Origin: Bimuria novae-zelandiae CBS 107.79
Lineage: Eukaryota; Ascomycota; Dothideomycetes; Pleosporales; Didymosphaeriaceae
Length of the DNA stretch: 64,000 nucleotides
Assembly: GCA_010015655.1 (NCBI GenBank)
Contig: ML976693.1
Location: forward strand, 194,977 to 258,976
Reading direction: 5' to 3'
A program made the position numbers and the translations under genes. The notes under the pieces are model-generated. The model was not told the origin of the DNA. It did no database searches and was given only the letters and a program-made list of their open reading frames with translations. This document shows, in pieces, positions 47,601-60,588 of the stretch. The first letter of the stretch is position 1, and every line of letters starts with the position of its first letter.

Positions 47601-49300
47601 GGCAAGGTTCTCGATAAGGCGTAGCTTTAATAAATAATTATATTAGGCAAGAAGCTATATCGAAGCGTGCTTCTAGAGCCACCTACATGCTAAAGCAAGC
47701 TCGAAGATTACCCTCTTTATAATATGTAAAAGGAAGCAGAACGTTCCTATCTACAAAGCCACAAGGAAATAAAGTCTTAGAGCGAGGTCGCAGTAGCTCT
47801 AGTAAAGGCAGTAGGCTATCAAATCCTTGACTATATATAGGTATACACCTACAAGTTTAATAAACACTATTAACTATAGAAGTGCAAGGCAAGGCTAGTG
47901 GTGCGGGGTAATTAATAGTAGCACCTAACCTCGCAAGAAACCTACGCTATAATACTTACAGGACAATCCTTTCGTATACTTATAGCGATTATAGCTTAGT
48001 TTAACCTAGAGCTTATCTAACATAACGTTACGAACGCGTTTGTTTACGTAAAGCTAGACAAAGAAATCTACATAAGAATGCCCCGCGGATACTCGCGAGC
48101 AGGCACAGTCCTTAAACTATATAAAGTACTATATAGACTGCGCATATCTCCACTGCTCTGGCAAAGAGAGTTTACATTAACGCTCCGTGATATTAGCTTT
48201 AAAACAGTGCCCTACGAGCCATGCTGCCTTATTAAAGACGGCATTATTATCTTCTTCTATATAGATAATCTTATCATCGCCTATTAGAAGAATCACGAGT
48301 CTGTAGCAAAAGTAGCTATTAAAAAGATAAGAACTAAATTTACCCTTACTAGCGGGAAAGACCTGCAATAGTTTCTAGGAATTAAAATTATTAGGGACCG
48401 CTTAAATAGAAAGATCTGGCTTTTACAAGTATTATACATTGACAAAATATCGCGCCTTATCGATCACTATGAAATTCGCCACAATACCCCAATGGGTTCA
48501 ATCGAATTACTCCCAAGAACAGGACTAGCTAGTAAGGGTGAGATTAATTAATACCAGCGCAAAGTCGGATTAATTCTCTATACTATAGTTATAACTCGAC
48601 TAGATATCGCCTTTACAAGCTCTAGATTATCACAATTCTTATCTAACCTAAGCGAAGAGTATTAAGCGGCTGCTAACTAAGTTCTCCTCTATCTTGCTAA
48701 TACCAAATTACTAGGTCTTTAGCTTAGGGGTGTAGATACTCTAGAAGTAGCAAGCGACGCATCCTTTATAGATAATACACTTAATTGCAAGAGTTTACAA
48801 GGATACATTATTAAGCTATTTAGCGGCCTAATTGCCTAGAAAGCAAGCAAGCAAGATACAGTCACTACATTAATAATAAAGGCCAAACTTCTAGCGCTTT
48901 CACAAGTGGCTAAGGAGGCCATTTTTACTTCACGATTACTCTAGGAGCTCCAGATCGCTATAAGCAATCACCTAATTACAATTAACTACGATAATTAACA
49001 AACTATTTGCCTAATTACTAAAGAGATCGCAAAGCTGTAGACTAAGCTCCGCCATGTAGATATCCACAATCACTAGCTAAGACAAGAAGTTACACTTAGG
49101 AAAATCAAGGTAGACTATTAACGCTTAGAGGACATGGTTGCAGATAGACTTATAAAGGCCCTACTAGTAAATAAATAGAGCAAGTTTCTAAATAAGCTAG
49201 GACTTAAAGATATATTAGACAAGATTACTAATTAAGAGGTTGCCCTGCAGGATCTACAGCAGAGGATAGAGGCCTTTAAGTTAGAATAATAAATAGATAA
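44690..49300 (+). pseudogene. Copia A gag-pol remnant
   Basis: Plus-strand pieces: the gag_pre-integrase remnant QLGYLGP*ALKHLV (asterisk is a stop) and KGLPMVKCDACGKAK near 46315-46435, then RVAIDFHDYKADS near 46490 (integrase). RT is open at 48078-48287 (MPRGYSRAGTVLKLYKVLY ... IIFFYIDNLIIAY). RNase H remnant VASDASFIDNTLNCKSLQGY lies near 48755-48815. Numerous stops and YVDD changed to YIDN indicate a dead element. Confidence 0.88.
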
Positions 49301-49346
49301 ATAATGCGAAGGTCTAGCTTGAGGATAAGCCCAAGCCAAGGGGGTG

Positions 49347-49571
49347 TGTCCGATTATATGGCCTCTATCTGTTGTGGATATGAGGCTGGAGCACTCTCTC
49401 TTTTGTACTATTCTAAATAGGGCTAGCGCTGTAGCGGCACTTATTTAGAGCCTCGCACACATCTGCATTTTAGACACAGACAGAACACGAACATCATCAA
49501 TTAATTATCACATCTATTAAATTCTCATCATTGCATTATCTTAAAGTGACAGAACACTATCAAATCTGACA
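49347..49571 (+). repeat. Copia A 3' LTR
   Basis: 225 bp, TG...CA ends, followed by target duplication GGAAC. Confidence 0.93.
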
Positions 49572-49599
49572 GGAACATAAACTACCCCAACTTTTAACG

Positions 49600-51480
49600 T
49601 GCTATAACGCCACTAACATGAGCTTAATTACGACTGTAATTAAAGAAACAGAATTGCTAAGGCCTAGAGAATTATTTTCTTATACTAAAGTAGCTAGCAA
49701 GCATAGCGTTAATTAAAGTACGCTATTATAAAGGTACTAAGTAATTTAAACGTCGCGTACTACTATAGGGTTTAACTAACAGAAACTTAGTCCCTAGTAA
49801 AAGCAGGAGCTTATTACCTATATAGAAGGGCTTACCGCGCGTCACTTGCCACCTATAAGAGAGATAATACGAAATTTCGCGTTAATAATAGCCAAGGAGC
49901 TAGTAAGCGAGAGCTAGGTTACGCGCTTTATTAACTAATATAGTATCTATCTAATTTCTCGATAGGCAGTTGGTATGGACAGTAATTGCTATAATACTAA
50001 CTTAGGGGATAAATATAGCCTATATTTTAACTTCTTACGTAATAAAATAAAGGAATACGACATTAAGCCTTGTCACACGTATAATATAGATAAAAAGGGC
50101 TGCTTGATTAGTATTATTAGTAGATCAAAACAGGTGTTTAGCAAACGAATGTGGGAAAAGAAGGAGGTTAGAGTATCTCTCTAAGATGGGTCTCGTGAAT
50201 AGATTACTATCCTAGCATGTGTATGCGCGGATAGAGTAGCCTTACCACTAAGCCTTATCTATTAGGCTACTAACAAGGCTATACAATTAAGCTAGGTTAA
50301 GAATATTAAGACAGGAAAGCATGGCGTGCACATCACCTTATCGCTGTTAGGCTAGATAAATAACGATATTAGCCTTGCCTGGCTTAAGCAGGTGTTTGAT
50401 CGCTATATAAAGGTAAAAGCTTGATAATCCTACCAGCTACTTATCCTTAATGGCTATGGATCCCATGTTACTATAGATTTTATTAACTATTATAATTAGA
50501 ATAGGATTCTCCTAGCCATCTTACCCCCTTATTTAACCTACACCCTTTAGCCGCTTAATGTAGTGCTCTTTAAGCCTCTCTTATTAGCCTACTTAGCTAA
50601 GCTCATAACCTACCTCTAAAAGAGCCAAGACCTACTCTTAATTAAGAAAGGCGACTTCTTCCCCCTTTTCTAGAAAGCGTGGATAAGCTCCTTTAAGGAG
50701 GAGATAATACTTAAGTCTTTTAAAGCAACTAGTATATTACTATTTAATCTAGAGATTATACTTAAAAGGTTTACTAACACCACCCTAGATAAGCAGGTAT
50801 CGCGAGAGAGCTCTACGTTAGCACTTAGCGGATCTAACTAGCGTAAACTAAATCGCCTTGTGCGATCTGTAGTAGAGGACTAGAGTAGTAAGGACGCGCA
50901 GAAGCTTAGTCGCTTACTCTACTATATCTTTGTTTAAAACAAGCTCCTTCGCCATGAAATTAACGGGCTAAAAGAGGCGCTATTAATTAAGAAAAGGTAT
51001 AAGAAGAAGGGCAAGCCTCTTAACCTTTAGCAACGTTAAGAATACTATAGAGATATAGTTTTCTAGTTACTAAGGAAGGTTAAGGAGGCACGTGTACGTT
51101 AGTCTATAAAGGAGCAAGAGGAGAAGGAGCGGAGACTTTAAAAAGCTAAGATAGCTAAGTTAAGGAAGGTAGCTAAGCTATGCAAGAAGAAGATTATAGA
51201 GGAAAAGCGTGTGGCGCGGGAGGCAGCCAAGATAGCTAGAGAGAAGAAGAGGGCTAAGAAGGCAGCAGAGCGTGCTCGCGAAAAGGAGGCTCGTAACGCA
51301 GTAAAAGCTCTACAATCTGCCCAAAAGGGTAAGAGAAAGGCCTCTCAGCTATCTACACAGAGCAACAAGCGTTAGAAACGTATAGTTAACGCTGTACTTA
51401 CTATAGACGCCTTAGGTGCCGCATTAGCAGCTCTAACTAAAACTACGCGGCGCAGCCACAACGTTAAGCTTCTATATAAA
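49600..51480 (+). pseudogene. pogo/Fot1-like transposase remnant (level 3)
   Basis: On the plus strand: an HTH-like region with ITYIEGLTARHLPP near 49810, then an open piece at 49975-50184 with CHTYNIDKKGCLISI, then LLILNGYGSHVTIDFINYYN near 50445-50505 and PPYLTYTL*PLNVVLFKPL near 50525-50575 (asterisk is a stop), all diagnostic of DDE_1 transposases. A Lys/Arg/Glu-rich coiled tail near 51000-51360 follows. In-frame stops at former Trp/Gln positions fit RIP. Confidence 0.85.
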
Positions 51481-51659
51481 TATAAATAGTGTAGGTTAGT
51501 CGCAAGCATTAATGTAGCACTCTACTATAAAATAGTGTAATAATAGCAATTGTGTTAGATATACAGCGTTATTTTAATTAAGGTGTTATAGTGTTTAGCG
51601 GGGCGTTAACTGAATCCGGGCGTTGAGTGCACGGACACGTTAAGCCCTAAGGAAACTAG

Positions 51660-53201
51660 CCTGTTTCGAACTTCTGCTACTTGTGTAGCTTATAGGTAAT
51701 GTTAAAACATCGGTGCCAGCCATTCTATTTGTAATACTTAGCCTAATAGGCTAGAAAGTGTTTATAGTAGTTATTAGGCACGCTGCACTAGCTCTGCTTT
51801 AGCCTATAGTGTTCTAAACCTCCTGGGAAATAGGAGGCCTTAACTCTAGCCCTAAAGTGTTATCGGCATCCTTTGCGCGTGCATTGCCACCACTTGGCGT
51901 ATTTATGTCGTTCCTATATCGTAATCTGGCGTAGGTATTGCTTTGGGCGCCCCTATAACTTCTCTGCTAGCCAGTAGGCGTCCCATGCGTGTGCCCCCTG
52001 GATAATCACTTTCGCCTCACACTGAGATAATTAATGTAGCGTACTACTACACATCTAGTAGGTGTCGTCGGCCAGTCTTTAGAAGATCTAATACTTAGAA
52101 AGGGTCTTTTATTCCTCTTTCTCTTTTATTAACTCTAGAATCTCTTGCGTAAGATCCACTTCGTTAGCTTCTACCAACGTAAGGGTGATTATGGCCACTT
52201 GTAGGAGATTAGTCGTATTAACCTTAGTCTCCTGACCGTCGCAGTCTTTGGCGAAGTGGCCTTGTTTACTATATTGAAAGTAGGCTTTATCCTTAAACCT
52301 CTATTCTCGCTCTTCTTACAAGATGCCGTTCTTGCCCTAGTAACTTTTCTTTAGTCTATACGGCTGTTTTCCCTTGCTATTTTTCTTTTTGTACTATTAG
52401 GCTTCGTTAGTTATAATAACAATCTCCGTCCTGGTCTCTTCTTACAGGCCTAGATCGATTCTCTTTTCTAGTAAGTAGCCTAGTACCATGCTGTTTTTCT
52501 AGCTTGCGTTTATACAGGCGATTATCTACTTTAATTACATTGTTAATAAGTTCTTCTAGGTTGTCTACTTTTCCTTAGTAGACCAATTTGTCTTTAACTA
52601 ATTCTTTTAGTCTATTATAGTAGGCGATTATGAGTAGGGCTTCCCCCCATTTGTCAAGTTCTGCCATAACCTGTTTAAACTCTAGCGTATAGAGTACCGC
52701 CGATTTCTCCTAACGTAGACGCTAGAGGCGTATTTCGGCTTAATGTCCTTTATTAATAGTGCCAAACATTCCTTTCACGGCCTTATAGAAGGATTCCTAG
52801 TCCTTAAAAGCGTCTTTAGTGGCGTCTAAATTACAATCCTCCACTTTACTATTCTCGAGGAAATTATTAATTATTAGTCTTACCTATATAGCTGCTTTGT
52901 CTTGCATGTTTATACAGGTAACTAGGATCTTATCTTATTCCGTGTTAAACTTCCCTGGGTTGTAGCAGATAAACAGTTCTATCTAGATTAGGAACGTTCC
53001 TGGGTGACCCTTTCTAGAGTAGGGTTTAGGCTTTAAGACCTTTAGTTAATATTTTGTATTTTCCTATTGGCTTATCTTCTCGCTTATCTGGTTAATAATT
53101 TCCTGTAACTGGGCTATCTAAGCCACTTATTTAATAACTATCTTTCCTAGGGTCTTTTCCTTAGGTGCCGGAGCTACGGTGGTCGAACTAGGTCCTGCCA
53201 T
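51660..53201 (-). pseudogene. Gypsy gag remnant
   Basis: Starts MAGPSSTTVAPAPKEKTLGK at 53201 on the minus strand, soon broken by stops. Near 52215-52265 a CCHC knuckle remnant reads YFQYSKQGHFAKDC, with expected Cys/Gly codons altered by G-to-A changes. The level-3 transposon cuts the gag-pol region just beyond. Confidence 0.8.
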
Positions 53202-53222
53202 TATACCGTAAGGTAGTTAAAG

Positions 53223-53648
53223 TGTTATAAGGCTCTCACACCTTATTCTAATTTAGGTTAGGGTAGTAAGGTATCGTGGTGCTTCACGGATTATTTAGTA
53301 GTACAAGTTAATGCGACACTTAGCGCGAGGCTAGACAATCTAATCTTATAATAAAGTAAGATAACTATTAGTCTATATAGAAGAACGTACTCGCACAGAA
53401 GATATGTAAGTTAACTATAAGAAGCATAATAAAGGAAACTATCCTATATATATATCCGCATGCTTAGTTACTTAGTACTACTAATTAACTAAACAGTCAC
53501 GTGCCTTGCTTCGTTGCTTAGTACCACTAATTAACTAAGCAGTTACGTGACCTTAAGGTTAGCTCCTTGGCGCACTTGTTAACCCGTTCCTCGGTCACCT
53601 ATCCTTATAAGCGCCCATTCCCCCATTATCCTGTTCTGGTTCGTAACA
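53223..53648 (-). repeat. Gypsy 5' LTR
   Basis: 426 bp, pairs with 39292-39717, with more C-to-T/G-to-A changes. It is the upstream LTR for the minus-strand coding region. Confidence 0.9.
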
Positions 53649-55227
53649 CTAGTCTTTTTATATACTTAAGTAAGTTATATTTTTATTAGTTATTTAGTTT
53701 ATAGTTATTATAATACTTAATATATTAAGAGACCTACACACTATAATACGCGCGCGATAATGTTATACGTAATAAATTTTTTTTTATAATATTTTTATAA
53801 ATAAGTTTATTACCTAGCTTTTATTTATAGATTTTTATAAGCGTAGCTTATAATTCTAGCATAGTGTTAAGTTATTACGCGTTAAAATATTATATAGATG
53901 TGGTGCGCTGGACGTTTAGTAACTCTGGGCGTTCGGTGCACGGACACGGTACGCGTGCCATCTCAACGAATTGGACCAGGATCCGAAACAGGGGCCTGCA
54001 GACAAGTAACCAACTCAACGCATTATAACTCCACCACTATAGCACTAATTAATAATGCGATTATAGCATATAATACGTAAAAACTAAGAAAAAAAACTTT
54101 TATATAGATAATTCGCGAAAATGTTTAGTGTAAGCGTAACTATAATATGCCGTAGATAGTAGGGTAGTTAGTAGTTTAAAACTACTAAAGATTTTAACTA
54201 ACGCGCTTTTAGCCTATAATAAAAGTAGGCCCTTTTATAGTATATTAATAAGCTTATAGAGCGTAGGCTACCTCTTATAAAAAAGATAATATATAATTTT
54301 GCCTTAGTTATTACCTACTAAAAATTTTTAGAGTCTTAAGTATCACGCTTCCTTTACTAAAATAATAACTATATTATCTTAAAATAGAGTAAAATAATAG
54401 ACGCTATTCGCTACTACGCTAACTCCTACCTTAAATATAGGCTCTATTATGATCTTGTTCACGAGAAGATGGCCCAGTACAACATTTAGGCATGTAACAT
54501 ATACAATATGGATAAGAAGGGCTTCCTTATAGGCATCTTAGGACGCTCCAAACGCCTCTTTAACCGTGAGTTATGGGAGAGAAAAGAGGTAATAGTAGCT
54601 CTCTAGGATAGAGAGAGAGAATTTGTCACTTGCTTAACAATAATTTATGCTAATAGAAGTGCTCTACCACCTGGCCTTATCTTTGCAGCTTTGGGTGGTT
54701 TAAGAGACACCTAGGTTGTTAGTATAGAGGCTAGAAAACATGACATTTTCTGCTCTACCTCGCCTATAGGATAGAGTAATAATGAGATAGGCCTATCCTA
54801 GCTTAAATAGGTGTTTTAACAGACTATAAAAAAGAAGATACTTAGAGATTACTATCTTCTTATTATAGATAGTCATAATAGTTACCTTATAATAGATTTT
54901 ATTAATTATTACGAATTCCACTATGTTATCCTAGCTATATTAATACCTTACTCTACCTATATACTTTTACTACTTAATATAATAATATTTAAGTCTCTTT
55001 TATTAGCTTACTTTAAGGCGATTAATAACTGTCTCTAAACTACTTAAGGGCTAATTCTTATTAATAAAAGTAACTTTTTATTTTATTTTTCTAGCAGGCC
55101 TAGGTCTCCTCTTTTAAAAAAGATATAATTTTAAAGGCCTAAAAGGCTATAAGTATATAGTTTTAAACGCTTTAACTATAACTTTTATAATAAGAGTAAG
55201 GCCGTAGAGAACTCTTTAGTAGCTATT

Positions 55228-55450
55228 TGTAACGAGGTAGGCACGGTCGAACACGTGGCCTTCTCTCGCTTATAGAGGTTCCGGCTAGGCTAGGATCAAA
55301 CACTAGCGCTAGTGGCTGACCCTAGCATATCCTATATATATTATACTATACGAGTAATACTTGGCTTAAGTATTCTCGTGCGTACCTTTTGGTGCAGGTG
55401 AGGAAGTCACATAGTATTGGCTTAGTAAGTGGGGCGCTTACCTCATTACA
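55228..55450. repeat. Solo LTR of an unidentified retrotransposon
   Basis: 223 bp starting TGTAACGAGGTAGG and ending CCTCATTACA (imperfect inverted ends). Its 5-bp target duplication CTATT is at 55223-55227 and, beyond the later Copia insertion, at 60844-60848. No internal region remains, so it is probably a recombination product. Confidence 0.78.
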
Positions 55451-55452
55451 CT

Positions 55453-55704
55453 TGTCAGATTAAAGGGTGTTTTTGATGAGATGGAAAAGTAATTGATTCT
55501 TCTTTTTCATGTGTCTTTGCAAGAATGTAAGGCTCTTTTATCCTTACGTCTCACGTTAAGACGCTAATCTATTTCCGTTGAGTAAGGAGAGTCGCCCTTT
55601 GTCCCGCCCGGAATCGTGCGGATAAACTAGACTGCTGGCAAAGTCTCTTTGTATAGGGTTGCGCCAGCTACCTTCGTGTGTGCAAGGGGCCATGTAATTA
55701 GACA
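55453..55704 (-). repeat. Copia B 3' LTR
   Basis: 252 bp, pairs with 60589-60840. A pyrimidine run TACCCCCTTA just inside it is the complement of the polypurine tract. Confidence 0.92.
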
Positions 55705-55739
55705 TACCCCCTTAGCTTAGGCTTATCCTTAAGCTGGAG

Positions 55740-58700
55740 ACCATTTGTTAGTGATCAGATAGTCCTATCTTAGTTTAATCTTAAAGGCCTCTATCCTTTG
55801 CTCTAGCTCGAGCAGATTAACTTCTTTATTTGTAATCATGTTCTTAATCTCTACAAGTCCTAATTTATCCAGGAACTTGCTCCACTTATTAGCTAGCAGG
55901 GCCTTTATAAGTCCATCCGCAACCATATCCTCCAATTATTAATAGTCTACCTTAATTGTCCTAAATGCAACTTCTTATCTTAGCTAGTAATTATAGATAT
56001 CAACATAACGGAGCTTCGTCTGCAGCTTAGTAATCTCTTTAGTAATAAGTTAGATTGTTTACTAGTTATCGCAATTAATCGTGATAAGGGAATTGCTAAG
56101 GTTAATCTTCAGCTCCTTTAGTAATCGGGATATAAATAAAGCCTCCTTCGCCACCTGTGATAGTGCTAGTAATTTAGCTTTAGTTATTAATATAGTAACT
56201 ATGTCCTGCTTGTTTGCTTTCCAGGCAATTAGGCCGCTAAATAGTTTAATAATGTATCCTTGCGAGCTCTTGCGGTTAAGCGTATTATTAGCAAAGGACG
56301 CGTCACTCGCCACTTCTAAAGTATCTATACCCCCAAGCTAAAGGCCTAATAATCTAGTATTAGCAAGGTAGAGGAGAACTCGATCGGCAGCTACTTGGTG
56401 CTCTTTACCTAGGTTAGATAAGAATCGTGATAATCAGGAGCTTATAAAGGTAATATCTAGTCGCGTGGTCACTATAGCGTAGAGGATTAATCCTATCTTT
56501 CGCTAATATCGATTAACTTTAGCCTTGCTAGCGAGCCCTAAGCGTGGGAGCAGTTCGACTACTGCCATTAAGGTATCGTGGCAAATCTTATAGTAATTAA
56601 TAAGGCGCGATATTTTATCGATGTATAAGGCTTATAAAAGCCAAATCTTTCTGTTTAGGCGATCCCTAATAATTTTAATCCCTAAGAACCACTACAGATC
56701 TTTCCCGCTAGTAAGGGAGAACTTAGTACTTATTTCTACTATAGCTCCTTTAGCTGCGTGCTCTTAATTCTTGTGGTAGGCGATAATTAGGTTGTCCACG
56801 TAAAAGAAAAGAATAAGGCCATCTTTGATAAGACAACATAGCTTATAGGAGACTATAGTGAAGCCCATGTTGCGGAGCGTAGATGTGAACTCCCTCTGCC
56901 ATAGTAATAGAGAGATACGTAATCCATAGAGCGCCTTATGCAATTGCAGGACTGTGCCTACTCGCGTATATCCGCGGGGCATCCTTATGTAGATCTCTCT
57001 ATCGAGCTTTGCATGTACGAAGGCGTTCGTGACGTCGTATTAAATTAGTTCTAGGTCAAATCGTGCAGCTATTGCCATAAGCATGCAAAATGATTGTCCT
57101 GCCAGCGTTACGGCATAGGTTTCTTGTAAATTAAGGTGCTGCTATTAATCGCCTCGCACCACTAATCTTACCTTACATTTTTATAATTAATAGTGCTTAT
57201 TAAACTTATAGGTATATACCCACATGTAGTCGAGAATCTAATAACCTAATACTCTTATTAGAGCTACTATAACCTTACTCTAGGACTTTATTTTCTTGTA
57301 GCTCTAGAGATAAGATCGCTCGGCTTCCTTCTATATATTATAGAGTAGGTGATCCTCGAGCTTGCTTCGACATGTGGGTGGCTCTAGGAGTACACTTTAA
57401 TGTAGTTTCTTGCCTAATATAATTATTTGTCGAAGCTACGCCTTATCGAGAGCCTTGCCCTTGTATTTGCCGCTACTACCGGCTTCGGTGCCTGCCATAA
57501 AGGCTGCGGCCTATAGGCTTGTTTATAACTGCCCTGTTTATACTACTAGCAATAGTTTAAGCTAATTATCTCCTGCTATTAATTATGCAAGGAGTGTTAC
57601 TAGTAGCGGCGTTAAGAGAGGCGTTAGATATTTGTACCTAGCTTTCCTATCTTACCTATACTTAAAAGCTCCTTTAACCTCTTCCTCTAACGCTTCACTA
57701 ATTATCTTATCTTTAAAGAAGGACTTAGTGGCTTGCTTTTATTAAGGTGAGGGAGGTAACTCTACTAATTATACCTAGGCTACTATTTCTTCTAATATGC
57801 TGTGCATAAGGTTATCTATTAGGTCTTTAGTTTTGCCTAAGAACATAGTATCCTCGTTAAATATTACGTCGCGAGTACTAATTGTCTTTGCTAGGGAGGG
57901 GATCCATATCCTCCAGATATTAGTTAATCTGTAGCTAACTAGATAGCCTATCTAAGCTTTAGGGTCCAGCCGTTAGAGCTTGCTCTTGCCACGTTTAGTA
58001 TTATTAGTTATGGCAAAGGCTTTACAGCCATAGGCTTTTAAGTAAGCTTAATTAGGCTTCTTCGGTTAAGTAACAACGCTATTCTAAAGAGCTACTATCG
58101 TAAAGAACACTTCGTATAGTAATCGCTATTAATTAGCGTAGTTTAGGGTTTAATTATAGAGGTAGACTGCAGCTCGGGTAATCTTAGGCTATATCTACTA
58201 AGGTAGGTTAGAGTTAAGTCGCATCGCACGCGCTTTCTCCTTAATTACACCCCCTAAGCGTTTAGCCCCTCTATTTTATGCTTAAGTATTAGGTGCTAAA
58301 GGCTCAATTCTAATGCCTTATGCTAAGCACTACTTCTTAACGTCTACCTTAATAGAGAAAATCTCGTTATCGGATTTAATTACTTTTACTATAACATTAT
58401 ATTATACTCTTATAAATAGTATAAAGGTGCTAAGTTACTTAATAATAGATCGTGCTAGGCAATTATCCTTAAAGTAGAAGTCCTATGCGAAGCTAGAGAA
58501 TTAATTAGTAATTAGTATTTAGCTTTTCTCTCTTATTAAGCTATCTGCTTCGTAGTCGTGAAAATCGATTGCGACTCGCTCACCAGGGCCTTTAGTTAGG
58601 TCTCTAGCTTGCCAGCGTATTTGCTATTTTAGTTTTACTTTGCCGCAGGCGTCACACTTAATAGTGGGTAGGCCTTTAATCTTCACTCCCTCAGATTGCT

Positions 58701-60381
58701 ATACGAGATGTTTAAGAGCCTGAGGGCCTAGATAGCCTAATTATTAGTGCCAGGTTAATGCATCTGCCCTCTATGGTCTTCGTTTAGTGCGTGTGTTGGT
58801 CTTGTGGGTGGCATGCGCAGCTTTAGTAGGAGTACCACCTACTGGCCTTATTCTGTGTTCTAGCACCTACTGTCCATGCAACTCTTAAAGTTCTGCTAGT
58901 ACAGTATTATCTCTTCTCTTTAGAGTCGTTAGGTCTGCCCTTGTGTCCCACTAAAGGCCTTACCTCCAGAGTAATCGGAACGATATAAGGTTACAGAGCA
59001 GGTTAGAGCAATAGGCGACATTATCTAGCTATATTATTTAATTACTACTTGCACTCCGTACGTTAAGATAGACGCTCTTGTATTCTTTAATCTATATTTG
59101 CATATTCCCTGCCTATATAAAGTCTCCCGGCGCCGGTGGCTGGTAGGAGACAAAGCGATCAATATCGTTAAAAATATAGCAAGTTATGCCTAAATCAAGT
59201 ATGGCTAAGCATCGCAATAGGTACGTGTTTAGGTTAGTGTAGATGGATGCGGCTTTAAAGCTCGCTAGAATTTCAGTAATCTTACGTCTATCTAGTCACT
59301 TATTATTAGCCTTAGTAATTTAAGTTAGAGTGGGAGTATGCGATAATTTAATTCTAGGTGTTTAAGACTTTAGTCTTTTTACTATTCTTAACTTCTCTTA
59401 GAAGTTGGTATCATGTTCTAGCCTAAGCTTAACCAGCTTTACCATAAGAGGGTTCGCTCTAAACTAGTCTAGCTACTTGTCTAGAAAGGCATAGAAACAG
59501 TCTTAAAGACTATAGCGTAGTTCACAAGCAGGGTAATAATTACCACTAACTACTATTAGCTTAAGGCTCTAAGGCGACTGCTTAGATTTAGTACGTTAAT
59601 TATTATTTTATTATTTATAATTCTAAAATCTTCCCTAACTTTTAGATAATGCTGCTTTATCCACAAGAGAGGCGTCCCTGTCTGTGGCCTAGGTAGATTT
59701 ACCACTATTAGCGAGAGATAAACCTGCAGTAGCAAAAGCGCCTTTTTATTTGCCCTTAATTAGGTGCTGCAGGATCATGTGGTCTCGGAAGAGTTTTATT
59801 ATATTCTTTCGTAAGACAGCTGCATCTCTGCTTCCATGTTGCTAGAAGGTCGTTACCCACATAGGTGCGATATAGACAACTGCCTTTATAAAGTCTTCTT
59901 TAACTAAGTCTAGCCTTTAAAGCTCTAGGACCTGATTAGTCTCTACTTCTATAGCTGCCTAATCGTACTTAGATAGCCATGTAGCCCATAATCTAACTAT
60001 TCTTATTAGCTTAAGGGCTTCTTAGTATCTTGCCCTTGCTCGTTGATGTTTGTCTTAATAGTCAACCCTAACTATAATCGTGAGGTTATTAATCCATTAC
60101 TTTATTATACCTCTAGGGATGTAGCAGTTACTCTGCAAGTGTACGGAGATTATTAATTAGAGAAAGGTGACCACCTTATTAAGGTCTGCCTCTTATTCTT
60201 GGTAGTCTTGGTCTGTAATCTTATAGATCTCGAGCCGTTCTTTATAATAGTCGCTATTATCTTTGTATGCTTTCGCACCTGCCGTTGATAGATGGGATGG
60301 CAATATTGGCACGTTATTCGGGTTCGCGGTTATATAGGCGGCGCTTAATTGGTAGTTACTTATTAGCGGCGGCACCGGCAT
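55740..60381 (-). pseudogene. Copia B gag-pol remnant
   Basis: Minus-strand pieces: a gag start MPVPPLISNYQLSAAYITAN (60193-60381 open), RT open at 56764-56982 (MPRGYTRVGTVLQLHKALYG ... ILFFYVDNLIIAY), RNase H open at 56062-56313 (MASDASFANNTLNRKSSQGY). Between them are integrase remnants with many stops. It is less degraded in RT/RNase H than Copia A. Confidence 0.88.
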
Positions 60382-60588
60382 CGCGGGTTTCTGTTTTGGT
60401 TTATCTATTAGCGCTGGGTCAATAATATTCTAGACCTTTAGGAATTGGCATCTTGTTTTAAGCTGTTTTAGCCATGGCGTGTAATTTGTGTAATTGGTTA
60501 GGATAACTGTAGGATCTCTAAGGGTCGATAGAGCTATTATGATTGGCTTAATTAAGGTAGTATCAGTTAAGGCAGTGAGACTCTTAAT

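Larger units (their letters stand above)
44247..49571 (+). mobile_element. Copia-type LTR retrotransposon A (nest level 4)
   Basis: Two 225-bp LTRs (44247-44471, 49347-49571), TGTCCGATTATATGG...TGACA, with a perfect 5-bp target duplication GGAAC (44242-44246, 49572-49576). A purine tract AAGCCAAGGGGGTG precedes the right LTR. The 5.3-kb size and plus-strand gag-integrase-RT-RNase H order are those of Copia. It lies only 48 bp inside the left end of the level-3 element. Confidence 0.95.
44199..51640 (+). mobile_element. Second pogo/Fot1-like DNA transposon (nest level 3)
   Basis: Inverted ends of about 43 bp: ACGTGTCCGTACACTTAACG at 44199 and its inverted, slightly diverged copy ending at 51640; mismatches are transitions. 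TA flanks both sides (44197-44198, 51641-51642). Removing the Copia insertion leaves about 2.1 kb. The termini are related to, but distinct from, those of the level-1 element (shared GTGTCCGTGCAC core). Confidence 0.9.
39292..53648 (-). mobile_element. Gypsy-type LTR retrotransposon, chromovirus (nest level 2)
   Basis: Two 426-bp LTRs (39292-39717 and 53223-53648), starting TGTTAYGA/TGTTATAA and ending CGTAACA, in the same orientation. The differences are almost all transitions. Coding runs on the minus strand: gag from about 53201, then pol, ending with a chromodomain near 40265. Removing the level-3 insertion leaves about 6.9 kb, a normal Gypsy size. I could not define a clean 5-bp target duplication. 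Confidence 0.9.
37465..53949 (-). mobile_element. Outer pogo/Fot1-like DNA transposon (nest level 1)
   Basis: Ends CCGTGTCCGTGCACCGAACG at 37465 and its inverted copy ending at 53949: 22 bp exact, then about 20 bp more differing mainly by transitions. TA lies directly outside both ends (37463-37464, 53950-53951). Subtracting the Gypsy element at 39292-53648 leaves about 2.1 kb, the normal size for Fot1/pogo elements. The left end is only 117 bp upstream of the MFS start codon at 37347. Confidence 0.88.

Noticed and set aside
39287..53653. A 5-bp target duplication for the Gypsy element
   Set aside because: The flanks TAAGT and CTAGT do not match well enough; mutation may have erased it, so it is not claimed.
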